DNA of 64,000 nucleotides from Amycolatopsis azurea DSM 43854. GTDB lineage: Bacteria; Actinomycetota; Actinomycetes; Mycobacteriales; Pseudonocardiaceae. Made by a program: the position numbers and the translations under genes. How positions within the stretch are numbered: the stretch's first letter is position 1; each line of letters begins with the position of its first letter. The stretch covers positions 62,001 to 126,000 of the forward strand of contig NZ_MUXN01000017.1 of assembly GCF_001995215.1 (NCBI RefSeq), given 5' to 3'. Below, piece by piece: positions 8,614 to 16,752 of the stretch. Below the pieces are notes generated by a model, which was not told where the DNA came from, did not search any database, and saw only the letters and a program-made list of their open reading frames with translations.

Positions 8614-9615
8614 GTGCTCCGTTTTCTCGTGCGTCGGCTGCTACAAGCGATACCGACGCTCTTGATCCTGTCCATCTTGATCTTCGCCTGGCTCCGGTCC
8701 CTGCCCGGCGGCCCCGCCGGCGCCCTCCTGGGTGACAAGGCGACCCCGGAGAAGATCGCCGACCTGAACCGGATCCTCGGCCTCGACGATCCGATCTTCG
8801 TCCAGTACTTCAAGTTCCTCGGCCGGGCCATCACCGGCGACTTCGGCAACTCGCTGGTCTCCGCCCAGCCGGTCATGTCGGAGATCGGGAACTTCCTCCC
8901 CGCCACCATCGAGCTCGGCTTCTGCGCGATGCTCATCGCGGTGGGCCTCGGCATCCCGTTCGGCTACCTGTCCGCCCGCTTCCGCGGCGGGGCCGTCGAC
9001 AACGTCATCATCGTGCTTTCGCTGGTCGGCGTCGCCGTGCCGGTGTTCTTCCTCGGCTACATGATGCAGGACCTGCTGGCCGCCCCACTGGGACTTCCCT
9101 CGCAGGGCCGTCAGATGGCCGGTCTCGACGCCACCACCGTCACCGGCTTCGCGGTCTTCGACGGCATCATCACCCAGGAATGGGACGCCGCCTGGGACGC
9201 GATCCTCCACTTGATCCTCCCGGCGTTCGCGCTGGCCACCATCCCGCTCGCGGTGATCGTGCGGATCACCCGCGCTTCGGTGCTGGACGTGCTGAACGAG
9301 GACTTCATCCGCACGGCCAACTCGAAGGGCCTGACCCAGCCGGTCGTCCGGCGCCGTCACGTGCTCCGCAACGGCCTGCTGCCGGTGGTCACCACCATCG
9401 GCCTGCAGACCGGCGCGCTGCTCGGTGGCGCCGTGCTGACCGAGCGGGTGTTCAACTTCCGCGGCCTCGGCTTCCTGCTCGCCGAAGGCATCGAACGGCG
9501 TGACTATCCGCGCCTGCAAGCGCTGCTGCTGTTCGGCGCGCTGGTGTACGTGCTGGTGAACATGCTGGTCGACGTCTCGTACGGGCTCATCGACCCGAGG
9601 GTGCGTGTCCGATGA
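8614..9615 (+). CDS. ABC transporter permease, DppB/OppB type
   Basis: 333 residues with six predicted membrane helices. The N-terminus MLRFLVRRLLQAIPTLLIL is typical of DppB. The EAA-like cytoplasmic loop is visible as DFIRTANSKGLTQPVVRRRH near residues 230-250, the contact site for the ATPase. It starts at GTG 8614 with AAAGGAACG upstream. The stop overlaps the second permease start (ATGA). Forms the membrane channel of the peptide-type importer. Confidence 0.9.
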   Translation: MLRFLVRRLLQAIPTLLILSILIFAWLRSLPGGPAGALLGDKATPEKIADLNRILGLDDPIFVQYFKFLGRAITGDFGNSLVSAQPVMSEIGNFLPATIELGFCAMLIAVGLGIPFGYLSARFRGGAVDNVIIVLSLVGVAVPVFFLGYMMQDLLAAPLGLPSQGRQMAGLDATTVTGFAVFDGIITQEWDAAWDAILHLILPAFALATIPLAVIVRITRASVLDVLNEDFIRTANSKGLTQPVVRRRHVLRNGLLPVVTTIGLQTGALLGGAVLTERVFNFRGLGFLLAEGIERRDYPRLQALLLFGALVYVLVNMLVDVSYGLIDPRVRVR

Positions 9616-10547
9616 ACACATTGCTGAACAAGAAGAAGGAGCCGATCGACAAGCTCGCCGCGTCGTCGGCGAAGGGGCACAGCCTCGGCGGCGAGGCCGT
9701 GCGCCGGATGCTGCGGAGCCCGGTGGCCATCACCGGCGCCGTGATCACCGGCCTGTTCCTGCTGGTGGCGATCTTCGCGCCGCTTCTCGCGCCGAAGGAC
9801 CCCTACGAGCGGTATCTGCAGAGCCAGGTCATCCTCGGCCAGGGCATCATCCCGGGCGCTCAGCCCGGATTCCCGCTCGGTGTCGACGACTTCGGCCGCG
9901 ACTACCTTTCGCGGCTGCTGGTCGGCGCCCAGAACACGCTGCTGGTCGGTGTGCTCGCGACGATCATCGGGGTCGCGGTCGGCATGATCATCGGCGGGCT
10001 CGCCGGTGCCTTCGGCGGCTGGGTCGACACGGTGCTGATGCGCCTGGTCGACGTCATGCTGTCGGTGCCTTCGCTGCTGCTGGCGATCTCGGTCGCCGCG
10101 CTGTTCCAGAAGCCGAGCCAGTGGACCGTGATCGTGGCCGTGTCGATGGTCGGCGTGCCGATCTTCGCGCGGTTGCTGCGCGGTTCGATGCTCGCGCAGA
10201 GAAACAGCGACCATGTGCTCGCGGCGACGTCACTCGGCGTCAAACGCGGGACGATCGTGTTGCGGCACATGCTGCCCAACTCGCTCGGCCCGGTCATCGT
10301 GCAGGCGACGCTGACCCTGGCGACCGCGATCCTCGAGGCGGCGGCGCTGTCGTTCCTCGGTCTCGGCGACCCGGACCCGAACCGGGCGGAATGGGGCATC
10401 ATGCTGAGCCGCAGTGCCCGGCAGTTCCTCGACATCCGCCCCGAGCTGGCGTACTACCCGGCCATCGCGATCATTATCGTCGCGCTCGGCTTCACGCTGC
10501 TCGGCGAGTCCTTGCGGGAAGCCCTCGATCCGAAGAACAGGCGGTGA
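9612..10547 (+). CDS. ABC transporter permease, DppC/OppC type
   Basis: 311 residues. A cytoplasmic N-terminal tail and a first helix are followed by the OppC N-terminal-domain pattern (GQGIIPGAQPGFPLGVDDFGRD), then the permease core. The EAA loop reads DHVLAATSLGVKRGTIVLRH near residues 200-220. It overlaps the DppB-type gene by 4 bases and pairs with it as the heterodimeric channel. Confidence 0.9.
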   Translation: MNTLLNKKKEPIDKLAASSAKGHSLGGEAVRRMLRSPVAITGAVITGLFLLVAIFAPLLAPKDPYERYLQSQVILGQGIIPGAQPGFPLGVDDFGRDYLSRLLVGAQNTLLVGVLATIIGVAVGMIIGGLAGAFGGWVDTVLMRLVDVMLSVPSLLLAISVAALFQKPSQWTVIVAVSMVGVPIFARLLRGSMLAQRNSDHVLAATSLGVKRGTIVLRHMLPNSLGPVIVQATLTLATAILEAAALSFLGLGDPDPNRAEWGIMLSRSARQFLDIRPELAYYPAIAIIIVALGFTLLGESLREALDPKNRR

Positions 10548-10553
10548 TCTTTC

Positions 10554-11549
10554 ATGGCTCTCCTTGAAGTACGCGACCTCAAGGTCGTTTTCCAGCGACG
10601 CGGCGAGAAGCCGTTCACCGCGGTGGACGAGGTCAGTTTCGACGTCGAACCCGGCCAGACGGTCGGTCTCGTCGGTGAGTCCGGTTGCGGAAAGTCCGTC
10701 ACCTCGCTGGCGATCATGCGGCTGCTCGCGAAGCGCGGCAACAAGGTCAGCGGTTCGGTGTCGTTCGAAGGCACGGATCTGCTTCGCCTGTCGGACAGGG
10801 AAATGCGGGACCGCCGGGGTCGCGACCTCGGCATGGTCTTCCAGGACCCGCTGTCCTCGCTGAACCCGGTCATCCCGATCGGGCTCCAGATCACCGAGGT
10901 GCTGGAGCGGCACCGCGGGATGTCGCGCAAGGTGGCGTCGAAGGAAGCCGTCGAACTGCTGGACAAGGTCGGCATCCCCGACCCGTCGCGACGGCTTTCC
11001 GAGTACCCGCACCAGCTTTCCGGCGGGATGCGGCAGCGCGCGCTGATCGCGATCGCGCTGGCTTGCCGTCCGCGGCTGCTCATCGCCGACGAGCCGACCA
11101 CCGCGCTCGACGTGACGATCCAGGCGCAGATCCTCGCGCTGCTGCGCGAACTGGTGCAGGACACCGGGACCGCGCTGATCATGATCACGCACGACCTCGG
11201 TGTCGTCGCCGGTCTCTGCGACGAGGTCAACGTGCTCTACGGCGGCAAGATCGTCGAGCGCGCGGAGCGGCACTCGCTGTTCGCCGAACCGCGGCACCCG
11301 TACACCCACGGCCTGCTCGCCTCGATCCCGCGTCTCGACGCGGGCCGCGGCGAGAAACTGATCCCCATCAAGGGATCCGTCGCCGACAACATCCCGTGGG
11401 ACGCCGGTTGCGCGTTCGCGCCCCGCTGCCCGAACGCTCTCGGCGTGTGCCGGGAGGTTTCACCGCAGCTGACCCCCGATCGCGGTGGGTTGCTGCGCTG
11501 CCACAACCCGGTGATCCCGGCCGTGGCCGCACAAGGAGGGGCCCGATGA
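10554..11549 (+). CDS. ABC transporter ATPase, DppD/OppD type
   Basis: 331 residues with Walker A GESGCGKS, signature LSGGMRQR, Walker [13 protein letters not shown] and the H-loop MITHDLG. The C-terminal oligopeptide-transporter extension holds a Cys cluster ([14 protein letters not shown]), which in family members binds an iron-sulfur cluster. It energises uptake by the permeases encoded just before it. Six bases separate it from the upstream stop, and its own stop overlaps the next start. Confidence 0.92.
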   Translation: MALLEVRDLKVVFQRRGEKPFTAVDEVSFDVEPGQTVGLVGESGCGKSVTSLAIMRLLAKRGNKVSGSVSFEGTDLLRLSDREMRDRRGRDLGMVFQDPLSSLNPVIPIGLQITEVLERHRGMSRKVASKEAVELLDKVGIPDPSRRLSEYPHQLSGGMRQRALIAIALACRPRLLIADEPTTALDVTIQAQILALLRELVQDTGTALIMITHDLGVVAGLCDEVNVLYGGKIVERAERHSLFAEPRHPYTHGLLASIPRLDAGRGEKLIPIKGSVADNIPWDAGCAFAPRCPNALGVCREVSPQLTPDRGGLLRCHNPVIPAVAAQGGAR

Positions 11550-12664
11550 CGCATACGGCACCGGCACCGGAAGTGCTCCTGGAGGTCGAAGACCTCAAGG
11601 TCCACTTCCCGATCAAGCGCGGCATCGTGGTCGACAAGACGGTCGGGCACGTGTTCGCCGTCGACGGCGTCGATCTGGCCATCCGCAAGGGTGAGACCTA
11701 CGGCCTGGTCGGGGAATCCGGCTGCGGCAAGTCCACTTTGGGCAGGGCGATCCTCCGGCTGACCGAGCTGACGGCGGGCAAGGTCGTCTTCGACGGCACC
11801 GACGTCGCCGGGCTCAAGGGCGAGGAACTGCGCAAGGCGCGCCGCCGGATGCAGATGGTCTTCCAGGACCCGATGTCCTCTTTGGACCCTCGGCAGTCGG
11901 TGGAATCCATTCTGACGGAAGGGATGAAGGCGCACGGCCTCGACAAGGACAAGGACGCGACCGCCAGGCGGCTGCGGGAACTCCTTGCCGCGGTCGGGCT
12001 TCCGGAGTCTTCGCTGCGGAAGTACCCGCACGAGTTCTCGGGCGGCCAGCGTCAGCGCATCGGCATCGCGCGGGCGCTCGCGGTGCAGCCGGACCTGATC
12101 GTCGCCGACGAACCGGTGTCCGCGCTGGACGTCTCGGTGCAGGCGCAGGTGGTCAACCTCCTGGAGGACCTGCAGGAGAAGCTCGGGCTCACGTACCTGG
12201 TGATCGCGCACGACCTCGCGGTGGTGCGGCACATCTCCGACCGCATCGGCGTGATGTACCTCGGCTCGCTGGTCGAGGAGGCCGACGCCGACACGCTGTA
12301 CGAGAACCCGCTGCACCCGTACACGCGGGCGCTGCTCTCGGCGATCCCCGTGCCGGACCCGACGGTGGAGGACACCCGGGAGCAGATCCTGCTCGCCGGT
12401 GACCTGCCCTCGCCGGCGCGGCCGCCGTCTGGCTGCCGCTTCCACACGCGGTGCCCGTGGAAGCAGCAGAGCCTGTGCGACACCGACCGCCCGCAGCTGC
12501 GGGAGATCGGCGCCGGTCACCGGGTCGCCTGTCACTACGCGGAGGACATCCGCGACGGGCGGATCCAGCCGCACGCGGTCGAGGCGGAACTCGTCGGAGC
12601 CGGGGACCTGAACCCCGACGTCGGCGGGCTGCCGGACGTCGGCTCGGCGGCGGAGATCCTCTAG
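11546..12664 (+). CDS. ABC transporter ATPase, DppF/OppF type
   Basis: 372 residues counted from ATG 11546, which overlaps the DppD-type stop and has AAGGAGG upstream. The open frame runs much further back without being coding there. Motifs are Walker [10 protein letters not shown], signature FSGGQRQR, Walker [13 protein letters not shown], then a C-terminal oligopeptide domain with CRFHTRCPW. It forms the ATPase heterodimer with the DppD-type protein. An acidic tail of about 40 residues follows the family domain. It is the last gene of the operon and is followed by a long hairpin. Confidence 0.92.
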   Translation: MTHTAPAPEVLLEVEDLKVHFPIKRGIVVDKTVGHVFAVDGVDLAIRKGETYGLVGESGCGKSTLGRAILRLTELTAGKVVFDGTDVAGLKGEELRKARRRMQMVFQDPMSSLDPRQSVESILTEGMKAHGLDKDKDATARRLRELLAAVGLPESSLRKYPHEFSGGQRQRIGIARALAVQPDLIVADEPVSALDVSVQAQVVNLLEDLQEKLGLTYLVIAHDLAVVRHISDRIGVMYLGSLVEEADADTLYENPLHPYTRALLSAIPVPDPTVEDTREQILLAGDLPSPARPPSGCRFHTRCPWKQQSLCDTDRPQLREIGAGHRVACHYAEDIRDGRIQPHAVEAELVGAGDLNPDVGGLPDVGSAAEIL

Positions 12665-12675
12665 CCCCGCTTTGC

Positions 12676-12726
12676 GCGTGAAGGCCCCCTTCCCTCGGCT
12701 CAGCCGAGGGAAGGGGGCCTTCACGC
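12676..12726 (+). terminator. Long hairpin terminator after importer operon
   Basis: Near-perfect inverted repeat with arms of about 23 bases (GCGTGAAGGCCCCC… against its complement) and a 4-base CTCA loop, 12 bases after the stop codon. There is no T-run, as is usual for high-GC actinobacteria. The same GTGAAGGCC core recurs in other hairpins of this chromosome segment (19,121, 18,941 and, in a related form, 31,905). Confidence 0.8.
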
Positions 12727-12734
12727 GCTTCCCC

Positions 12735-12754
12735 GCATTTAGAGGACGAAATGC
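12735..12754. repeat. Short interspersed repeat, copy 1
   Basis: GCATTTAGAGGACGAAATGC: 6-base complementary ends around AGAGGACG. An identical copy lies at 12,865-12,884 and a variant at 32,236-32,255. All flank copies of the longer palindromic repeat. Confidence 0.75.
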
Positions 12755-12775
12755 GGGCGTTCCCCAGGCCCGGTC

Positions 12776-12832
12776 GTGTTGCGAAAGCCACTTTCGCAAC
12801 CTTGAGCGTTGCGAACGTGGCTTTCGCAACAC
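12776..12832. repeat. Interspersed palindromic repeat, copy 1
   Basis: A 57-base palindrome built of two half-units. Each half is itself a hairpin (GTTGCGAAAG, then CTTTCGCAAC), and the whole folds on itself through the GTGTTGCGAAAGCC ends. Further copies are at 19,005, 32,042 and 32,156. Noncoding. Confidence 0.85.
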
Positions 12833-12864
12833 GCGGTCCCGCCGGCGAGCGCTCGGTACTTCCC

Positions 12865-12884
12865 GCATTTAGAGGACGAAATGC
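12865..12884. repeat. Short interspersed repeat, copy 2
   Basis: Identical to the 20-base element at 12,735. The two bracket the long palindrome at 12,776. Confidence 0.75.
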
Positions 12885-12937
12885 GTGGGGTGGGCGCGTG
12901 ACCGGCGTGGGCGGCCGTGATCAGGCAGACTCGTGTC

Positions 12938-13579
12938 ATGCGGGTCACAGTGCTGGGTGCGTCGGGGCGGACGGGGATTCACGTGGTCCGGCTGCTGCGG
13001 GGGCGGGGACATCAGGTGCGGGCTGGGCTGCGCAGCCGTCGCCGCGCCGAGGAGGTCGCCGGGCTCGGCGCCGAAACCGTGGTCGCGGACGTCACCGCCG
13101 ACGCGGACGACCTCGTCGAGGCGCTCGCCGGTTCCGAGGTCGTGATCAGCGCGATCGGCGCGCCCGATCCGGACCAGGCCTCGGTCGACCTCGTCGACCG
13201 CGACGGCGTGATCACCGCGATCCGCGCCGCGGAGAAGGCGGGGGTCTCGCGGTTCGTGCAGCTCTCCGCGCAGTTCGCGGATTCGCCGGATCAAGGCGAC
13301 CGGCTGGTGCGGTCGATCCTGATGGCGAAGCAGATCTCCGACAGCGTCCTGAGCCGTTCCAGCCTGACCTGGACGATCGTCCGCCCCGGCACCCTCACCG
13401 ACGACCAGCCGACCGGCCGCGTCAAGCTCGGCGGTCACCTCGAACCCGGGCACGTCTCCCGCGCCGACGTCGCCGCGGTCCTGGTCGCCGCCCTCGACGA
13501 GCCGCTCGCGGAGAACCAGGGTTTCGACGTCATCGGTGGCGAGATCCCGATCCCGTCGGCGCTCGCCTCGCTCAGCTGA
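12938..13579 (+). CDS. NAD(P)-binding atypical SDR (NmrA/biliverdin-reductase-B-like)
   Basis: 213 residues. It begins MRVTVLGASGRTGIHVVRLL, a Rossmann glycine-rich motif of the GXXGXXG type seen in NAD(P)H-binding atypical SDRs. Further in are VVISAIGAPDPDQ and a FVQLSAQFAD strand. The catalytic YXXXK of classical SDRs is not apparent, as is usual for this group, whose members range from reductases to redox sensors. ATG 12938 was preferred over an upstream ATG because the motif follows immediately. Its last 8 bases overlap the convergent CGNR gene. Substrate unknown. Confidence 0.8.
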   Translation: MRVTVLGASGRTGIHVVRLLRGRGHQVRAGLRSRRRAEEVAGLGAETVVADVTADADDLVEALAGSEVVISAIGAPDPDQASVDLVDRDGVITAIRAAEKAGVSRFVQLSAQFADSPDQGDRLVRSILMAKQISDSVLSRSSLTWTIVRPGTLTDDQPTGRVKLGGHLEPGHVSRADVAAVLVAALDEPLAENQGFDVIGGEIPIPSALASLS

Positions 13580-14135
13580 GCGCTTTCTTCCGTTCCCGGG
13601 AAGCCCGCAGGTTCGCGACGTTCCCGCAGGTCCGCACGTCGTGCCAGACCCCGCTGTTGTTGCGCGAGACGTCGTAGAACGCCGAACGGCAGCCGTCGAG
13701 ACGGCACAGTTTCAGCCGCGGCCAGATCCCGGCCTGCTGCGCGAGCAGCGTCTCCGTCCACAGCGCCGAAGCGAGCCACTGCCGTCCCGCGCCGGACGGG
13801 AACAGCCGGACGACGCCGTCCCGCACGGCCAGATCGGCCTTGACCGGTTTCTCGACGGCCGCTTCGCCGCCGTCCAAGAGCGAAACGAACGACTCCCGCA
13901 GGTCGCGAAGCGCTCGAAGGTCGCTCGTGCCCAGCGTGATCTCGGGAACTTCGGATTCCCGCACGCGAGACCATTCCGCCAGCGCCTCGGCGGCCCACGG
14001 TCGCGCCAGATCGGCGTCGCTCAGCAGGTCGAGGCCGTGCGTCTTGATCGCCTTCGTGTTGAGGAAGTCCTGAACGAGCGCCAGCCCCGAGGGGGCGGTG
14101 CGTAACCGGTAGCGGTCCGTCGCGGTCCATGACAT
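13572..14135 (-). CDS. CGNR zinc-finger (ABATE-domain) transcriptional regulator
   Basis: 187 residues. An N-terminal ABATE-like domain (LVQDFLNTKAIK) is followed by the CGNR zinc finger CRLDGCRSAFYDVSRNNS and, further on, TCGNVANLRASR. This is the usual layout of small actinobacterial stress-type repressors. One common Cys/Trp position reads VWHDVR, with His in place of the more usual Cys, so the zinc site may be C2HC-like. It is divergent from the SDR gene at 14,223, with a palindrome-rich gap between, so it probably controls that gene and itself. Confidence 0.85.
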   Translation of the reverse strand: MSWTATDRYRLRTAPSGLALVQDFLNTKAIKTHGLDLLSDADLARPWAAEALAEWSRVRESEVPEITLGTSDLRALRDLRESFVSLLDGGEAAVEKPVKADLAVRDGVVRLFPSGAGRQWLASALWTETLLAQQAGIWPRLKLCRLDGCRSAFYDVSRNNSGVWHDVRTCGNVANLRASRERKKALS

Positions 14136-14138
14136 AGG

Positions 14139-14185
14139 TCAAGCGTACTTGACTCTGTCAGCGCGCGCCGCCATCCTGATGACAG
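14139..14185. promoter_or_regulatory. Candidate operator(s) between CGNR regulator and SDR gene
   Basis: Two inverted repeats lie in the 87-base divergent gap: TCAAG-CGTA-CTTGA at 14,139-14,152 and CTGTCA…TGACAG with arms at 14,155-14,160 and 14,180-14,185. CTTCTGTCA recurs just before the SDR ribosome binding site. Either could be the binding site of the CGNR protein. Confidence 0.45.
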
Positions 14186-14222
14186 AGGCAAGCATCAAAC
14201 ACTTCTGTCAAAGGAGCAAATC

Positions 14223-14921
14223 ATGACCTCCATCGAAGGCGCGGTCGTCCTGGTCACCGGCGGGCAGCGCGGGCTGGGCAGGGCGTTCGTCGCCGAACTG
14301 CTCGAACGCGGTGCCGCCAAGGTCTACGCGACGGCCAGGACGCCGCGCGCGGAGACCGATCCGCGGATCGTGCCGCTCCCGCTCGACGTCACCGACCCGG
14401 AGTCCGTCCGCGCGCTGGCCGCCGAAGCGAGCGACGCGACGATCGTCTTCAACAACGCCGGGGTCCTCGGGCTCGGCTCGCTGCTCGGCGAAGACGTCGA
14501 CGCGCACCGGCCGGTCTTCGAGACGAACGTCTTCGGGGCGCTGCGCGTCGCGCAAGCGTTTGCGGCGGGGCTCAAGGACGGCGGAGCGCTGGTCAACGTC
14601 CACTCCGTCCTGTCGTGGGCGGCTGGCTCGGGGTCCTACGGCGCGTCGAAGGCGGCCTTCTGGTCGCTCACCAACTCGCTCCGCATCGAGTTCGCCGAGC
14701 AGGGCACCCAGGTGGTCGGCGTCCACCTCGGCTACACCGACACGGACATGACCCAGGGGCTCGACATCCCGAAGAACGACCCGCGCGACGTCGCCCGCCA
14801 GGTCGTCGACGGGCTGGAGAAGGGGGAGACCGAAGTGCTCACCGACGACCTCACCCGCCGGGTCAAGGCCGCGCTGTCCGGTCCGGTCGAGCACCTCGGC
14901 ACCAGCCGGATCGCCGGCTAG
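14223..14921 (+). CDS. Short-chain dehydrogenase/reductase
   Basis: 232 residues, classical SDR. It has an LVTGGQRGLG cofactor motif, an NNAG motif (IVFNNAGVLG) and the catalytic pair YGASK (Tyr and Lys in YxxxK). The N-terminal glycine motif lacks an acidic residue favouring NAD, so cofactor choice is open. CAAAGGAGCAAATC gives a strong ribosome binding site before ATG. It is probably repressed by the divergent CGNR regulator. Substrate unknown. Confidence 0.85.
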   Translation: MTSIEGAVVLVTGGQRGLGRAFVAELLERGAAKVYATARTPRAETDPRIVPLPLDVTDPESVRALAAEASDATIVFNNAGVLGLGSLLGEDVDAHRPVFETNVFGALRVAQAFAAGLKDGGALVNVHSVLSWAAGSGSYGASKAAFWSLTNSLRIEFAEQGTQVVGVHLGYTDTDMTQGLDIPKNDPRDVARQVVDGLEKGETEVLTDDLTRRVKAALSGPVEHLGTSRIAG

Positions 14922-14966
14922 AAAACCGTTGGCGGGAGCACTCCGGCACGGGGTAGCTTCGCCGCC

Positions 14967-15005
14967 ATGTGTGCTTCCGCGTTCACCAGGACCCGCCGCG
15001 CCTAG
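14967..15005 (+). CDS. Candidate erm leader peptide MCASAFTRTRRA
   Basis: A 12-codon open frame (ATG 14,967, TAG 15,003-15,005) ends about 100 bases before the proposed erm start. The peptide contains Arg-Thr-Arg-Arg. Known ErmD-type leader peptides carry an Arg/Lys-X-Arg/Lys motif at which macrolide-bound ribosomes stall. The stop codon lies at the edge of a perfect 7-bp stem that has an alternative partner downstream, the classical attenuator layout. Translation of this frame is inferred, not shown. Confidence 0.55.
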   Translation: MCASAFTRTRRA

Positions 15006-15080
15006 CGGCGGATCCCACGCGTCCAGCAAGGAACCGCCGCCCGAGCGAGTCATCGCCGGGCAGGCCTCGTGCTGCCCGGC
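14993..15080 (+). promoter_or_regulatory. Candidate translational/transcriptional attenuator of erm
   Basis: GCGGCGG at 15,005-15,011 can pair with CCGCCGC at 14,993-14,999, inside the leader frame, or with CCGCCGC at 15,034-15,040. These pairings exclude each other. A further perfect 9-bp stem (15,055-15,063 with 15,072-15,080, 8-base loop) lies just before erm. A ribosome stalled on the leader peptide would cover the first strand and free the other pairing. The regulatory outcome is inferred. Confidence 0.55.
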
Positions 15081-15104
15081 TCACCTCGAAGCCGCGGAGA
15101 TCCC

Positions 15105-15839
15105 TTGCGCACACATCGTCCCGGCCGTCACGAACTCGGCCAGAACTTCCTCATCGACCACGACATCATCGAAACCGTCGTCGGGCTTGTCGCCGGAACC
15201 GACGGGCCCATCATCGAATTCGGCACCGGCGACGGCGCGCTCACCCTGCCACTGGAACGGCTCGGCAGGCCACTGACCGGTGTCGAGATCGACGACCGTC
15301 GAGCGCTGAGGCTGGCGGGCCGCGTCCGGACGTCCACGGAGATCGTCGCCGAGGACTACCTGCGGTTCCCCCTGCCGAAGACGCCCTACGTCCTGGTCGG
15401 GAATCTGCCGTTCCACCTGACCACCGCGACACTGCGCCACGTCCTCGCCGCTCCCGGCTGGACCGACGCCGTCCTGCTCATGCAGTGGGAGGTGGCGCGC
15501 CGCCGGGCCGGGGTCGGCGGCGCGACCCTGCTGACCGCGCAGTGGTGGCCGTGGTTCGACTTCCGGCTGGCCCGCCGGGTCCCCGCGGCGGCGTTCAGTC
15601 CCCGGCCCGGCGTCGACGGTGGGCTCCTGACCATGACCCGACGCGAGCGCCCGCTCGTCGACGACGCGGATCGTGAGCGCTACCAGGACTTCGTGCGGCA
15701 GGTGTTCACCCGGCCCGGCAAAGAAGTCGTGCCCAAACGCCTCACCGCACACCAGTGGGCTGAGGCGTTTCGGCTTCGGCGAGGAAATCCGGCTCGCGGG
15801 CGCGGCGCTTCGTCGAACCGAACAGGACCCCGCCGATGA
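15105..15839 (+). CDS. erm: 23S rRNA adenine N6-methyltransferase, Erm family
   Basis: About 244 residues from TTG 15,105 (MRTHRPGRHELGQNFL), with GCGGAGA upstream. An in-frame GTG at 15,069 sits inside a hairpin and is less likely. It has the GQNFL motif (12-16), SAM motif IIEFGTGDGA (about 36-45) and the catalytic NLPF motif at residues 100-103. The LLMQWEVARRRAGVGG and QWWPWFDF stretches are typical of actinobacterial Erm. Erm dimethylates the 23S rRNA adenine in the peptide tunnel, giving resistance to macrolides, lincosamides and streptogramin B. The C-terminal domain looks shortened: KRLTAHQWAEAF comes soon after VRQVFTRPGKE. The last 98 bases overlap the convergent EamA gene. Confidence 0.88.
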   Translation: MRTHRPGRHELGQNFLIDHDIIETVVGLVAGTDGPIIEFGTGDGALTLPLERLGRPLTGVEIDDRRALRLAGRVRTSTEIVAEDYLRFPLPKTPYVLVGNLPFHLTTATLRHVLAAPGWTDAVLLMQWEVARRRAGVGGATLLTAQWWPWFDFRLARRVPAAAFSPRPGVDGGLLTMTRRERPLVDDADRERYQDFVRQVFTRPGKEVVPKRLTAHQWAEAFRLRRGNPARGRGASSNRTGPRR

Positions 15840-16692
15840 CGACGGCCGCGGCGATGATCTCCACCAGCGAGGGGCGCTCGTCGAGGACCAGGAACGCCAT
15901 CGACAGCCCGACCACCGGCACCAGCAGGGAGAACGGCGCGACCACGCCCGCCGGGTTGCGGCGCATCAGCGACGTCCAGATCCCGGAGCCGACGATCGTG
16001 CCGAACAGCACGACGTAGGCGAGCCCGCCGAGGCCGATCAGGCCGGTCGTCGTGCCGAGGGTGCTCAGCGAGCGCCCGATCTCGGCGGGCCCCTCCATCG
16101 CCAGCGACAGCGCGAACATCGGCAGCGGCGGCACCACGGACATCCAGAGGACGAAGTTCAGCGGGTTGTCCGGGGCCGCCTGCCGCGTGCTCAGGTTTCC
16201 GAAGGCCCAGCTCAGCGCGCCGAGCAGGGTCAGGATCACCGGCAGCAGGGCGGCGTTGCCGGCCTGCTGCCAGGCGATCGTCGCCATCCCGGCGACGGCG
16301 AGCAGGATCCCGCCCAGCTGCCGTCCGGACACCCGTTCCCGCAGGAAGACGGCGCCGAGCAGGACGGTGAACGGGGCCGAAGCCTGCAGCACCAGCGACG
16401 CGAGACCGGTCGGCATGCCGGTGTCCATCGCGATGAAGAGGAAGACGAACTGCCCGGTGCCGAAGCCCAGCCCGTAGCCGAGCAGGTGGCGGATCTTCAC
16501 CTTCGGCCACGGTACGAAGAGGATGGTCGGGATCGCGATGATCGCGAAGCGCAGCCCGCCGGCGAAGACGGGCGGGAACTGTCCGAGGGTGGCGTGGATG
16601 GCGAGGAAGTTGCAGCCCCAGAGGACGGCGACGAGCAGGGCGAGCAAACGGTCGCGGGCGGGCATGTCCTTCACTCTGACGTGGATGACCAT
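15742..16692 (-). CDS. EamA/DMT-superfamily transporter
   Basis: 316 residues with ten hydrophobic helices in two EamA repeats (about residues 15-145 and 160-295). Examples are LLVAVLWGCNFLAIHATLG at the first helix and ASAPFTVLLGAVFLRERVSG near helix 4. Such proteins export metabolites or amino acids. It starts at ATG 16,692; ATG 16,665 (MPARD) is an alternative. It is divergent from a LysR gene with a 60-base gap, a usual arrangement for an effector-induced exporter. The 3' end overlaps erm by 98 bases on the opposite strand. Confidence 0.88.
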   Translation of the reverse strand: MVIHVRVKDMPARDRLLALLVAVLWGCNFLAIHATLGQFPPVFAGGLRFAIIAIPTILFVPWPKVKIRHLLGYGLGFGTGQFVFLFIAMDTGMPTGLASLVLQASAPFTVLLGAVFLRERVSGRQLGGILLAVAGMATIAWQQAGNAALLPVILTLLGALSWAFGNLSTRQAAPDNPLNFVLWMSVVPPLPMFALSLAMEGPAEIGRSLSTLGTTTGLIGLGGLAYVVLFGTIVGSGIWTSLMRRNPAGVVAPFSLLVPVVGLSMAFLVLDERPSLVEIIAAAVVIGGVLFGSTKRRAREPDFLAEAETPQPTGVR

Positions 16693-16752
16693 TTAGGACC
16701 AGCGAGAATATTTGCAGCGACCGTTCAGTTTCGCTTCACATATGCTGGTGTC

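Noticed and set aside
12735-12884. Possible CRISPR-like repeat-spacer structure
   Set aside because: Only two direct copies around a palindrome, no regular spacing and no cas genes.
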